This document shows, one piece after another, positions 34,500-46,566 of a stretch of DNA of 64,000 bases. The DNA lies in NCBI GenBank assembly GCA_907165135.1, contig OU015567.1, positions 5,089,001 to 5,153,000 of the forward strand. Direction: 5' to 3'. Each line of letters starts with the position of its first letter. Position 1 is the stretch's first letter. A program made the position numbers and the translations under genes. This stretch comes from Oikopleura dioica (taxonomy: Eukaryota > Chordata > Appendicularia > Copelata > Oikopleuridae). The notes under the pieces are model-generated. The model did no database searches. It was not told the DNA's origin and was given only the letters and a program-made list of their open reading frames with translations.

Positions 34500-36911
34500 C
34501 TAGTCGCCGTAATAAGATCCGGAAAAGGTGTTGAAAAGATATGGATGACCGAGTAACACGCCGCGCAGCAATTCTACTTGAACGAATTCGCCGACTTTGA
34601 GACGCACGAACGCCGAGCACGATGATGATTGATAGCTAGAAACAATTCATAATGAATAGCATTAACAATAATTTCCAGAATTTGCTCGTAACTCACTTTC
34701 CCTGCGAAGTAATCGAGCAGAGCGCAACATCTTCCGGCTGTTTTGTCAAGACAACAAACACTTGTTTCCTCTTTTCATTCTGTAGCGCCGTGACTGTAAA
34801 ATGATAGATCCCCTCAACTGGAGCAACGAAAGCGCCAGAAATCGGCGAATATCCACCGCGGCCAAAACCAGCTTCTCCTATTTTTTCGATGATTTTTTGA
34901 AGAGATGGAAGAGAGGAAATTACCTGTTGATTGGTTGAGAATTACTCTGTCATAAACGACTGTAGTTGGCTTCGAATTGACACGGGTAAAGTTTTTGTCT
35001 GACAATCCTACTGTAAAGGCGATTCGAGCCGGCGTGCTTTGAAGGTTCTTTCAAATTCGAGTCGAAAATTGACAAAATTGAGCGCGAGAAAGAACATTTC
35101 TTGGGATGAGCTGATTCAAGCTGCTGGAAGAGACCTCGTTTTCCAGCTGTGTTGCAATTTCTTTAAGCAAATTTGAAAATTGAGGCTCGACTGCAGCTCT
35201 GCAGACATTTTCGGGACAAGTTCCGGGAGGACCAGGTGGCCCGGGCATTCCTCGAGGCCCGCGGCGACCTCCTTCTTGGTTTTCATTTTTCCGCTGAAAT
35301 TTTATTTTTTGAAAGTTGACTTTTCGACTGATTAAAAAAAAAATAGTTGAAAAGAAGAAACTGTATAGAAAAGGCGAGAAAGGCAAATACTTTTCATTAA
35401 TGAATAAGTAAAGGATTTAATTGAATAAGAAAATTATCAGATGGCTGAATATTTGGCCGGCTGCCTGAATACATACCTGCCGTGGGGGGCGATAGTATCG
35501 TGACTTCTTCTTGTTGTCACCGCGAGCTTTGTGGATTGAGCGGCTTGCTGATACTGAATTATTAATTTTCAATGCTAGAATTTTCAATTTTTCCGATCAA
35601 AACTCAAGTTTGTTAGTTCAAGTTGGTAGATAATAATTTTTGTATTTTGAAAACGTATTCTTTTATTTTCAATTATCAATTTCTCAAGTTTTGGCAACAA
35701 AAAGACACGGGTTAAAAACTCGCCAAAACAATGATTACACCGAGGAGCGCAGGCATAATTATTGACCCAAATCGAGAAAATTTGAGACCGCAAACTTCAA
35801 AATTTCAAAATTTTTTCGCATTCAAGCACTAAAAACCAGCATGCGACGAGAAGAATAAAATTACGTTGGTCGAGCAGAATGTGGAATTTGTCAGTTTCGT
35901 CGATGGCCATGTGCTTGGCTCGATTTGAGGCGACTTGAAAACGGGTGAAAAGAAAGAAAAAGGCGGAAAAATAAAGAAAATGATAAGTAGCCGCCGATGC
36001 GTCAAATAAAATCTGTGTATTTTTTGAAGTCCTGAAGAAAGTTTTGGCACGTGTCGTTTGCCCCTTAATAAGGTCACACTCGACGCAGGCGGCTCCCTTT
36101 TTGCCCGGGCCAAGGTCTTGTCTACAAACACAATTAACAGGTGCTCCGGCAGTTTTCCTCCCCCGCCCCCGATTCAATTTTTTACCAAAATTTTCAAATT
36201 TTTTTCCAAAATTTTCCAAATTTTCAAATTTTTTTCCATAATTTTCCAAATTTTCAAATTTTTTTTTCATAATTTTCCAATTTTTTTTCAAAAATTTTCA
36301 ATTTTTTTTTCCAAAATTTTCCAAATTTTCAAATTTCTTTTCATAATTTTCCAATTTTTTTTCCAAAATTTTCCAAATTTTCAAATTTTTTTCCATAATT
36401 TTCCAAATTTTCAAATTTTTTTTTCATAATTTTCCAATTTTTTTTCAAAAATTTTCAATTTTTTTTTCCAAAATTTTCCAAATTTTCAAATTTCTTTTCA
36501 TAATTTTCCAATTTTTTTTCCAAAATTTTCAATTTTATTTTCGAAAATTTTCCCCGTAATTGTTTTCTCAATAATTAAACTGCAATAAACTTCCGACCGC
36601 CCACGATGGAGCCATGTGACCTTTCAGACTCTTCTTATCTTAAGATTCTGAAGATACAGTAACGCTTCAGTTAGCTTGACAGTCAGAAGCAGGGTCGCTT
36701 ACTGGGTATTTGGTAGCTATCAAATGCTAATCCTGGACGACCTTGAATCACTTGGGCCTAAAGGGCCAGTGACAGTAAATGACAGTAATGGCTTACCTTT
36801 CTTGTGATGAAACAGCTTATTTGACTCGATTAGCCGGCCGTAGGGAGTGTATTCTTGGCGACATTCGGACAGTTTTTCAAGTAGCGTGAATATTAATAAA
36901 ACTGAATTCAA
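34500..36911 (-). CDS. Secreted collagen/C1q-domain protein
   Basis: Exon 1 (36797-36911) gives a signal-peptide-like MNSVLLIFTLLEKLSECRQE and ends at CAAGAAAG/GTAAGC. Later exons encode CVCRQDLGPGKKGAACVECD, ASNRAKHMAIDETDKFHILL, SASRSIHKARGDNKKKS and a collagen run GPRGMPGPPGPPGTC. The C-terminal part is a C1q domain: ARIAFTVGLSDKNF, GGYSPISGAFVAPVEGIYHF, TVTALQNEKRKQVFVVLTK and SCSAFVRLKVGEFVQVEL, ending YLFNTFSGSYYGD-stop. C1q/collagen proteins form trimers and act in innate recognition or matrix. Phases of the last six exons agree; introns of 46 and 52 bases are seen (TCAACAG/GTAATTTCC to AAAATAG). The first intron carries an expanded tandem repeat. The join of exon 1 to exon 2 is one base uncertain. 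Confidence 0.8.
36180..36543. repeat. Tandem duplication of T-rich block in C1q intron 1
   Basis: Blocks of CCAAATTTTCAAATTTTTTT and CCATAATTTTCC repeat in the same order with a period of about 157 bases (compare about 36204 and 36361), a little more than two copies. On the coding strand it is a purine-rich GGAAAATTTGAAAATTTGG tract. Confidence 0.75.
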
Positions 36912-38876
36912 ATTTTAATAATTATTTCTCGATTTTTATAAAAAAAAGTAAATAAAATAAATATTTACAAAGGTAAATTTTTCAGAAATCTTATTGGCCT
37001 ATCGCGAAAATCTGATTGGTCAAAAAATTTTTTTTTCTTTCTCGAAAAACTGCCAAAAAAGCTCGAATTTGATCGCTAGCCAAATCTTGTTGGAATGGAT
37101 TTCCAAAGGGAACTCACCGAATTTCATCTTCTTCTTTAGTGGCTAATCCTCTCTTTCTTTAGAACTTTATCTTCCTCGGTGGAAAATTTCGCCCTTTCGA
37201 ATTTTTTCTTGGCGCTCGTCGAGGGCGCTCCGCGGTTTTTTGCTCGTGGAGTTGACCTTGATACCCTTAAAATTTTTAAATCCGCCATTAATCTCTCACG
37301 GGCGCTTGTTGATTACGCTTTTGAATTGATCGGATGCTAAATATTTAGATGGCGGCGGGAATAAGCTATTTTCAGGGGTACTTAAAAATTTTATTAAATA
37401 ACTTAAAATTTTCTAAAAATCCGAAAACCTACCTTGATCAAAAAATTTTCCGTAAATTTTTCGAAAAGTAAAGTTTGCTCTTTTTCTGGAGAAAAAACTG
37501 TTTGAATGGAGTTATTGAATGATTTGTGCCTCACCCTTCCGGCTCTCTCTCTTTCTCTGAGCGACAGTAGTTTCAGCTGTTTGAGAAGAAAGCCAAATCA
37601 AATGTCAGCGTTGCCATTTACCCAAAAAAAACCGTAACGATTATGGCTTCAGAAGCAGCGAAGATTGAATCTTGTGAGCTCGACTTTTCAATTTTCTTCT
37701 GAGAAGATAATCAGCGATCATTTTCAGCAGGCAAAAGGCGTTTTTCAATGGCCTGTCTTTGATTGATAGCAGCACTGTTTTCCTCACTCAGTTTCTTTTC
37801 ATACAGTTTCTTTCTTTTAAAAAGAAATCGGGAGATTCTGTAAAAAACCTGAGTCAGGAAATTAAAAAAAGACAAGAAAACGCGGTTTTTGTGGTCGAAT
37901 AAGATTATTTTTTCAAAAATAAGGGCTTCCCTCCAAAAAGACGAAAATATTTGATAAGAATTTTTTAAGGGTGTCAATCAAAATACCCCTGTTTTAGTAA
38001 GTTTCCTTTTAATTGACAGCCGCCGTATTTCCGCGACACTAAACTCGCGCGGATAAAAAATTAAACGATCATATTTGGTAATGAAATTGATTGTCTTTGG
38101 CTTTACGGTTTCTCAAGAGTAGCCCTTGCCGTTCCTCAACAAACACCATAAATCCCCACGCCAAGTTCAAATTGAATTTTATAATCCCTACTCATCATTT
38201 TTCAGCTGCCCAATCTTATTTGCCAATTCTTCGAAATTTTGAATATTTCGATTTTTTTTGAAAAAAAAACACTAAATTTTTTTTCGATAAGCAGCAGTCT
38301 TTCGTCAAGTTTAACGACTTATCTCTGTGTTTTGCGATGTTTGTCCTTGACACGCGTCTTTTTTAACTGAAATTTTCTTTCAATGACTTACAGTAAATTG
38401 ATAATCCTTATCACAACAACAAAAAAACCTATCTTCGCTGAAAATCGACTTTTGATAACCTTTTTTTTATAAAATTTTCATTCAATAATTTCAACATTCC
38501 AAAAAAGAAAGAAAACCGGATGAAATGACACGAGTCGGATGTCGGTTCTTAGAAGCCCAAATCGCCGGAAGAGCGCGATTGAAGCCGCCGCTCTCGATTT
38601 CCGCCGTTTGTTTCGCGTTTTTTAATTTTCGAAACTTTATAGTTTGATCTCATCAAACTTGACATGTCCGAAAAGACGAAAAACATGAACTTGGAGTTTC
38701 TTTTCAACAAAAGTTCTTTTCGTTTTTTTTTCTACTTGAAAATTGTTCTTCATCGTTAATTTCCTTCTTCTGCAGCTGGTAACACGTATGTCAGAGTTGA
38801 TGTCATATGTTCTTATCTTCCCTGCTTTATGCATCATTTTTTTATTGTCGCAACACGCTTATCTACCACCCGTTCC
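36912..38876. other. Intergenic
   Basis: A CCAAT pair lies near 36990, GGGTATCAA-type repeat edges at about 37260 and 37965, and a single AACCTGAGTCAGG arm near 37846 (a solo MITE end). A possible start codon at about 37643 (MASEAAKIES before GTGAGC) has no clear second exon. Confidence 0.4.
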
Positions 38877-38883
38877 TATAAAA
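38877..38883 (+). promoter_or_regulatory. TATA box of the LRR mucin-like gene
   Basis: TATAAAA lies 91 bases before the start codon at 38968, in a locally GC-richer sequence. The distance fits a short 5' untranslated region of about 60 bases. Confidence 0.6.
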
Positions 38884-38967
38884 CGCTCCCCAAACCATCC
38901 GCTTTTCATTGAGTCCCTTGTTCAAATATTGCATCAAGAGAGGAGAGAAAAATATAAAAAAAAAAGT

Positions 38968-39922
38968 ATGAAGCTGTTTCATTATTTGATGCTCGGCGCT
39001 GCCATGGTCGAAGCTACCGGTGAGACAACAGCTGCTGGCGAAACTACGGAAGGTGGTAACACTGGCCAGTGGGCTGGAAAATGGGCCCGAGGAAAGAAAA
39101 AGAAGGCAAAGGCACTCGCTGCCAACAATCCTACAACTACAACAACCAGCACCACATCTACGACTACCACGACTTCGACCACTACCACCACAACATCAAC
39201 AACAACCACTTCCACGACGACAACAACCACAACAACCACTCCAACAACAACCACAACCACTCCAACTACCACTTCAACCACTACCACCTCAACCGAAGCT
39301 CCCACCGATCCCCCAACCGAGGCGCCAACTGCACCACCAACAGAAGCTCCCACCACTGGCGTCCCAGTCGACATCGCCTGCACTCTCAAGAAGGGAAAAG
39401 CCCTCGGCTGCGCTAACGTAAGAACTCCCATCTTTCTCCCAAATACCGATCGTTTCTTTTAGTTCAACTTGGCTACTGGTGATGCCCTTGCACAGCAGCT
39501 CATGGCTCTCGGCGAAAAAGGACGAGCTGGAGTTACCTCCGCCGATTTGAGCTACAACCCACGATTGGACGTGGCGACTATCCAGCAGATCCTTGCCTAC
39601 CTTCCAAACCTCAAGGCTGTCAACCTTGCTGGACTCGGCATGAGCCAGGTATGACGCCAACCTCACTTCCTTTAAAAAACCGTTTCAGATGCACCCCGAT
39701 CTTTTCAAAAACAACCCAAGCTTGAAGAACATCAACGTCTCCAACAACAACATCGTCTGCGCCCGAGGCGTCTTCTCCCACCTCAAGCCCAAGAAGATCA
39801 ACTACGGCGGAAACCCTGCCCTCCAGAAGATCACCGGCCGATCCAAGGCCAAGAAGGGCAAGGCTCTCCAGGATATTGAGACCTTTAACTCTATCCCAAA
39901 GGATCACTGTATTTATGTCTGA
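38968..39922 (+). CDS. Secreted Thr-rich mucin-like protein with LRR-like domain
   Basis: Three exons (38968-39417, 39463-39648, 39689-39922) with GT-AG introns of 45 and 40 bases give 289 residues. MKLFHYLMLGAAMVEA is a signal peptide. It is followed by a basic patch (KWARGKKKKAKALA), about 65 residues of almost pure Thr/Ser with Pro (a likely O-glycosylated stem), then PTEAP repeats. The C-terminal 170 residues have leucine-rich-repeat spacing: SADLSYNPRLDVATIQQILA, LPNLKAVNLAGLGMS and NPSLKNINVSNNNI, with Cys at both borders. It is therefore a secreted or matrix glycoprotein with a small LRR. Codon bias (ACC/ACA, AAG) and strong promoter geometry suggest high expression. A house or mucous matrix role is possible, not shown. 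Confidence 0.8.
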
Positions 39923-39938
39923 ACAACTGCAACGAGAA

Positions 39939-39944
39939 AATAAA
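39939..39944 (+). terminator. Poly(A) signal of the LRR gene
   Basis: AATAAA 17 bases after the stop codon. Confidence 0.6.
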
Positions 39945-40367
39945 TGCAATTTTTCATATAAAATGAAAACAAGGAAGACTTCTTTCTTTCTTGTCTTTCC
40001 TAAAATTTGTTGATAGGGCAGTAATCTATTTTCGAAATTGAAGATTTTGAGGTAACTGAAATAAGGCGGTAAATGAAGTGGAGATCTAGGCGTGTATCTA
40101 TAGTCAACAAAGGTGATTTTAAGATGAATTGAAGAGGAGAAGAGAAAACTTAAGTTTGAGAATATCCGTTTTGAAGGTCCAAGAACTGTAGTCTCTGCAA
40201 AATCGTGACGTTTGGATTGTACTCTGGCACTGGAAGCTTGACTTTTGACCGGTTTTGAAATCAGCTTGTTCTGAAAACAAGCAAAAATGAATTTTTAAAA
40301 TAAATAAATATCTGTAATTGCATCAAAATTGAACTTTGAAAGTTGTCTGGGCTTTTTTGACTGGCAG

Positions 40368-42159
40368 TTATTTTTCAAAACCATTTTCTATTCTTTCTTT
40401 TTGCGGAAACTTGAGCACCCAGTTTTCGTGGCCCGTCAGTGATTCTGGCAAATGGAATTCTTTCGCGACTACGGGCCATTTTTCGACGTTTTCAAGCTCG
40501 TAGAAGAATTCGTCTGTGTTTCGATTTTGGCTGCATTCGAGGCAGATTCCCAGCGATTTTTGCTGATTTTTCGCGAATTCATCGACTTTGATCGATCTTG
40601 TCAAAAACGATAAAGAAAGAAAAAGGAACAAAGAACGTACTGTAGGCATGCAAAGCAAGTTCGATGGCGAGGATAGGCAGAAAGCGTAGAGATAGAAATG
40701 GCTGCCTCGATCTTTCCCCATTTCCAGAGCTCCAAATTGTTGAAGAAAAGATGCAGAAGTGGGCGCATCGCGGCCACGTCGAAGGAAGCGTATCTGAGGA
40801 GCGATTCTGGCAGTGGTCGACGGGCCCAAATGTGGTGGTCAGTTTTGTGTTTTCCTTTACTAGCTTTGTATTTGAGTAGATCTGCCTCTGTGAAGACTGA
40901 AAATGTGCTGGTAAGAATGGTGATGATCGAAGAAACTTACATTTGTACGCTGACTCCAGTCCCAAAGGATGACCCTTATCACCCGGCTCAACAAACCCAT
41001 CCGTCAGGTGCGCTAGCTTATGTCGATAATGAAACTCCACCGCTGAAATTAACAAATAAACATCAACTCAACAGCTGTCTCGAATTCAAACCTTGGAGAT
41101 CGACATAACTGGCGATTTTGATGCCGAAGCTTGCGTATAAATTGGCAGTATCCGAGCACCCTCCCCAGAAGAATTTGATTTTCTTTGGGTCTTCGAGCAT
41201 CTGACGTAACCAACCGTCTTTTTCTCGAAGTTCTTGATCGCCTGTTTCGAGGATGTCCAGGAGGAAGCAGTTTGGGCTTTCGTATGTGTTGACTGAAAAT
41301 GGGATTTATTCATGAAAAGTACAAATAGCAAGATCTTGTCTTCAAAAACATACTTTGAATGACGGTAATCTTTCCATTTGGTCCAAGCTGGTCTCCTTCC
41401 TGGTCGATCAACAGATAATTCGCCAATTCTACGTATTTCTTCACTTTCGCCAAATCTTTCGGCGTCGCGATATACGCCATTTTCATCGCATCTGGATCCG
41501 TCGGGCCCCGGTCAAAGAACACCTTTAGTTCTTCAACATCAAGGCAGTAACTTTCCCGCCATCGGTAATAAACATTCCTTGCGCAAGCTCGAACAGCTTC
41601 AATTTTTGTTTGTCCCTCTCCGGCAAAATACCTGAAAAGAGCTTTAACAAAAGAAAAAAGTGAGAAAACTTACTGTCCATCAAGATACGTATAAACTTTC
41701 TGGCATGAATTCATCCTCTCGTGGTACAATCGTCCTGGCTTTCTGAAGAATGCGATGAATTCCTTGCTGCAAATGAGCTCGTATTCCTGCCAAATCTCTT
41801 CTGGAGACCTAGAAGTCGGTAAAAACTCGTTCTCAAGGCCAATTTTACTTTGAAAGCAGCTGTTTTTCGACCATGAAGTCTTTGAAAACAGCGATCGCAT
41901 CTTTATTCACAAGGTCTTTTGTTTTCCCTCCCCATGTGTTATCCAGCGTTTTGGAGAAGGGTTTGACTTTTGCTGTGGACATGATGATTCTCTTTTCTTT
42001 CGAAGTCGTGTTGTACTGGTACTTGATCTGGACATTATTCAGTTTCTGAAAGAGCTTGTTATCTACGATCTTCGTCTACCAGACACTCACCAGACAGTAA
42101 AGGTATTCATCATCGGATAAATCGTGATAAACAGGAGCTTTTTCCTTCGTCTCTCCCAT
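40368..42159 (-). CDS. RNase D-like 3'-5' exonuclease (DEDDy)
   Basis: The ATG at 42159 opens MGETKEKAPVYHDLSDDEYL. Following exons hold a helical region (SPEEIWQEYELICSKEFIAF) and then the exonuclease fold. Motif I is LLIDQEGDQLG (Asp-x-Glu). Motif II is in KIKFFWGGCSDTANLYASFG (Asp). Motif III is RPLPESLLRYASFDVAAMRP (Tyr..Asp). The W.RRPL..LL.YA..DV pattern is that of the RNase D / EXD1 / EXD2 group, and all four acidic residues plus Tyr are present, so it should be an active nuclease on RNA or DNA. The final exon (about 40580-40368) includes CLECSQNRNT, with a lone CxxC. Introns are short with standard sites. Exact orthology within the EXD group is not assigned. Confidence 0.7.
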
Positions 42160-42460
42160 CTGACCTCTTCTTTCTTAAATTTTTGGTTGATGAAGAAATC
42201 CGAAAATATTGAATTTGTTAAAAAGATACAGAAAGAAAAAATGATACTGTATGATACTTGAATAGGATTCGAATGAAATTTTCTGATTGTACAAAGAAAA
42301 GAAAGAGTTATAAATAGAGAAGGGATGAGAAATCGAATTTTCATGACTTGTGTTGACTTGTTTTTAGTTGATTCTAATGCAGCAGAAATAGTTTTTAGTA
42401 GGCACTGTTCTGGAAATAGGGAATGAAGCAGGGAGTTTGTTATACTTTGAAGAGAGCTGC

Positions 42461-42566
42461 GCTCAACAACCTGCGTAGAAAACCTGACTCAGAGTCTGAA
42501 AGATGCCGGCTTTTCATTAGAACTGCTCTTTCATGAACCCGACTCAGGCTTTTTGCGCAGTTGGTG
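42461..42566. mobile_element. AACCTGTGTAG MITE, truncated core
   Basis: Left arm AACCTGCGTAGAAAACCTGA, right arm GACTCAGGCTTTTTGCGCAG. The internal GCGGCTT hairpins are almost lost. Confidence 0.7.
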
Positions 42567-42763
42567 AGCTCAGGAAGAGAGGAACTATAATAATGGTTTA
42601 CGCGCTTTTCAACTATTCCTGGATGAATATTGAAAACTTTTTCTAAATATTAATCAATTATTAATTTTAGCATAAAAATTATGTTCAGATTGAATTCTTC
42701 TTTCATTTTTTGAGAAGCAATATTGCACGGGTAGGTTCTTTTCAAAAAAGGGTTCTTTTTTCT

Positions 42764-45243
42764 TTACAGTAAGCTTCCAAGATTGTCTAAAGAGGTCTTT
42801 TTCTGTGGTTGTTGGTTTTGTTGCTGATTCTGCAAGCCCATGCCGGCGAACTGGTTCTGCATTTGGCCCATCATTGGATTTTGCATTTGGTTCGAGTTCA
42901 TGTTCATGTTTGGATTCGGCTGCTGTTGAAATTGGGCAAAATTGGGCGCACCACCCATTTGGCCCATTTGTTGCTGTTGGGTAATCTGCTGGTTCGCCAT
43001 TCCGCCAAACTGTGCTTGGCCCATCATACCATTTGGCTGCCCCATCATTGGATTCATGCCACCCATTGGGGACATTGTTGGGAAACCTCCCATGCTCATG
43101 TTATTCATTGGAGATGCCATGTTCATGGAGTTGGTGGAGCTTGAAGTCGACATTTGATTCATGGAGATTTTTTGCTTTTGTTGAGCGGGTTTCCCAAGCG
43201 AACTTAACAAACAAGAAATTAAAGGCTTACACATACAATCAGACTTACGTTAGATCGATGTTGACTCCAGAAGATTTCCACGTAGACCCTACTTCTTTCG
43301 GCTGCGCTGGGACTTTTGGCTGTGCCACTGGAGCAGCTGTAGCTGGATTCGGGGTTGGATTCAAGCCGCCAAGAAGATCAAAGCCTGAAGTTCAAGTAAA
43401 TTCTGAGTAAAGTTGAGTTGATCAACCTGCACCGGGAGGAGGCTGTGAAGAATTATTTGATGCTGGAGTTTGGACTGGATTTGACCCGCTCAAAGAGGCA
43501 AAAAGGTCAACTTGGGGCGCCTGGGCCTGAGCTGGAGCAGCACTGACAGGGGCAGAAGCGAATAAATCGGGTTGTTGAGGAGTTGGCTGCGCAGGAGAGG
43601 GAGTAGCTTCGCCCCAGAAAGAACCACCATCATTTTGAGGAGGAACTGCTGCTGCGACCGGTTGAGCTGCTGGTTGAGATGCGAATGCGTTTCCAAAAAG
43701 ATCCACGGAGCGATTCTCGGAAATCGGCGCAGAATCAGAGACGGAGAAGAGGTCGTTACTTGAGGAAAGTGGCTGGGAGCTAGGAGCAGCAGAAGCCGTG
43801 TAATTCAACGCAGCTCCAAGATCAACCATTTTTCGTGGCTGTGAGGACTTCTTTTGTGATGTTACTCGCGGAGTGGTCGGGGCAGCGGCGGGTTGGGCGC
43901 TTGTTGAAGATGGCGTATTGGAAATGGGACGGCTGTTTCGCATACTGTCAAAGTCAGCCCAGCCGGATTCGTCGCCACTGACCTGAGTTGGGGCGCCGCC
44001 TCGGCCAGAAGGATCGTCATTGTCTGAATGACACTCGCGGACGCCTTCGTCCCAATCCCAAGTGTTGCCTTGACCCTTAGTGAAAAATGAGACTCATAAT
44101 TTGGGGAATGTTTGGAGAATCTAGATCGAATCAACCGGGTGCTTACCTTGTAATCGTCCTTATCATCCGCTACATCTTTGTAGCCCGACCCTCCTCTATC
44201 ATCGTCCCATCCTCCGCTAGAACTTCCTCCCCAGCCGCCAGAAGCGCTCGATCGTCCGCCCCATCCGCCTCCTAAAAAAACGTCAGTTCTATGCTCTGGT
44301 TAAGAGTTGGTTTCTTACCATCAGACCCGACGCCAACATATTTGTCTCTATTTTTCTTCGCCTTTTTGCGCTCTTCTCTCAACGCTTCATCGTCATTGAT
44401 CAGGGCGAGTAGATCTTTGGCTCGATTTCTCACGTTTATTCCTAAACAAAAATGTTTTCGCCGAGTTTTTTTATTCTTACCTTGATCCTTTCCCTTCTCA
44501 TCCGTGTGAGTGTAGTGCTCCAACGCTCGCATGTCATAGAGGTGATCCCTCGCAACGCCGACGACTCGTTCCGATCCATTTTTCAAAAGATAGTCCAACA
44601 GCAACAGGGACTTGTACGCTCTTCGCCAGTTTTTCTTCCCCTCTGAAATTTATCACTCTCAACACGGAAGGGGGCTTAACTAACCTTGAAACATGCGTTT
44701 CCAAAGCATTCCAGTGCCGCTGCCGCAGATTTCTGTGAAATATTCGTATTGAAATGTCATTTTCGCTAGATCCGCCATTTGTGTTCCTAAAACAGCGCCA
44801 TAAAACCGGTTTTTAGAACTCAAGTAGGAGATATTTTTTAGATGAAGAAGTTAGTAATTTATTTTAACGGTTTATAACCAATTCTATCATAGAACTTTTG
44901 AGTCTCCCATTGAGAGCGGAGCGATAAATTGAAACATTATGAAATGTGAGCCACAGCTTTTACCTGATGGTCCCCAAGGATCGTCATTTGTTGCTTCTCG
45001 GACTTGAGCCTCAGTTTCTGTGTAGTTCATGACCACATTTGTCGCCTAAAATTCATTAAAAATCATTTTTATTGCTGTAATATAGGAGCCGCTTGCGGCT
45101 TGAATATTCTTTGACGCGAAGAAGCGAGCATTGTCTCGATTATCAGCAAATATTCTAGAGAAAATGAAGGACAAGAATACCTTGTCGATGAGTCCACGGA
45201 CTTTCCACATCGAGGTCGGCAAATTATCCTTTATCAAATCCAT
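42764..45243 (-). CDS. CLINT1: Clathrin interactor 1 / epsinR (ENTH domain)
   Basis: Exon 1 (45181-45243) encodes MDLIKDNLPTSMWKVRGLID. The ENTH domain follows: EAQVREATNDDPWGPSG, AKMTFQYEYFTEIC, NWRRAYKSLLLLDYLLKNGS, ERVVGVARDHLYDMRALEHY, DEKGKDQG and REERKKAKKNRDKYVGVGSD. These match CLINT1 closely. The disordered tail holds WADFDSM (a WxxF adaptor-binding motif), four DLF boxes (NDLFSV, VDLFGN, PDLFAS, VDLFAS), DLLGGL and a Met/Gln/Asn/Gly-rich end, as expected for clathrin and AP-1/GGA binding. CLINT1 works in clathrin transport between the trans-Golgi network and endosomes; the ENTH domain binds phosphoinositides and SNAREs. Short GT-AG introns separate the exons, and the stop is at 42764. 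Confidence 0.9.
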
Positions 45244-45474
45244 TCTAAACAAAATCAATCAGAGCTCCTTTTCATTCAGCTCTAGAAAATATCCAAAACA
45301 ACGAAAAAGTCAACGCAGCAAACAAAAATATCAATTAAAGACTGACTAAGTCACTCGAAATAAAAAAAAAATTGCTTCGTCATTGTCCAACCGGCGAAAC
45401 TGACTGTAAATATCATCGAAACCGACCGTTACTCAAAACAACTCAAAACTCTCGAAAAATCTCAAAGTGAAAAA

Positions 45475-46321
45475 ATGTTTTCGAAAGACGAAAAGAAACT
45501 TTTAGGCGGCCTTACTTTTGGGTACTTTCTACTCTTTCAGATCGCTCTCAGAACAGGAGACATACAGTCAGAGCTAGAAGAAGTCACGAAGGATGGGAAA
45601 ATGAAAGAGCTTCACAGCGGACTGATGGATTTTCACAAGATGTTTATGAAGAAAAAGGCGCAAGTTCAGCAATTACAAAGTGTCCTGAAAAAGGAGGTGA
45701 AAGAACAAGAGTTTTTCGAGGATCAGATTCAGGCGGGAAGAGATCAGCTCAAGACATACAGTGAGTTATGCGAGGGACGGGTTTGTTTTATGACAAAATG
45801 AGAATATCGACTACTATACCCTTAAAATTTTAAAAATTAGAAAATAATTGAACCCTTTGAAAAGAATTTGGAAAAAGAATTTGTTGCTGGCGATAAGCAC
45901 ACTTACGATTATCTTAATGGAAACTTGACCATACACCTTGAGAATCTGGCTGTTCAGGAAGAATATGTTGAAAGACATGAAAAAGCGTAAGTTATGATAG
46001 GAGTAGATCACTATTTGTTAACTCAGGTTAGGCTCTCGTCCTTTTTCATTTGTTTTCCCCTTGGAAACAGATTTTTCTAGCGTCCAAACGATCAAAAACG
46101 TGGGAATCGCAAAAATGAATGCGAAAAACTCCGTCTTTACAAGCAAATCAGCCATGCTGATAAAAGAAGTCAGCGAGTTTCTTGAACCAGCGAAGCTGAC
46201 TATGATCAAAAGCGACATTCTCGCAAATGCGAATTTCCTCAACGATTTGGAGGAGAAAATTGAGTTGGTTGAAGACAAGTTCAATGGAATAGATTCTGCT
46301 GATTTTGATGAAACTGTTTGA
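45475..46321 (+). CDS. Coiled-coil protein of unknown family
   Basis: Three exons (45475-45780, 45841-45986, 46027-46321) joined at GT-AG sites give 248 residues. The N-terminus has a hydrophobic stretch (LLGGLTFGYFLLFQIAL). The rest is helical with coiled-coil character: SGLMDFHKMFMKKKAQVQQL, LKKEVKEQEFFEDQIQ, KIIEPFEKNLEKEF and FLNDLEEKIELVEDKFNGID. It is divergently placed 231 bases from the CLINT1 start, so the two may share a promoter. A kinetochore, tether or sorting-complex subunit would fit the layout, but no family is recognised. Confidence 0.6.
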
Positions 46322-46566
46322 AACTTTGAAAAATAAAATTGAAAAATATTTCTAATTCAAAATTCGAAAAAAAGAGTGACGCTTTGTATATCAACAAAAA
46401 TCATCGCTTGTTATGGCCATATTCATAACAGTCAGCGTTTTTGTTAATTATGACCAGGGATTAAAAAAATCTCAGTCAAACAAAAAATGAGAAAGTTTGG
46501 CAGTTTGAGCTCGGTTCCTTTTGAACAAAAGCAAATTGGATACGCGAGGTTTAAAAAATCAGAGAA

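Noticed and set aside
35797-36291. Lys/Asn-rich minus-strand frame KFENLENFGKKFENFGKK
   Set aside because: Translation of the T-rich tandem repeat in a C1q intron.
39620-40260. Long minus-strand open frame opposite the LRR gene
   Set aside because: It is antisense to a well supported spliced gene; openness comes from the GC-rich codons of that gene.
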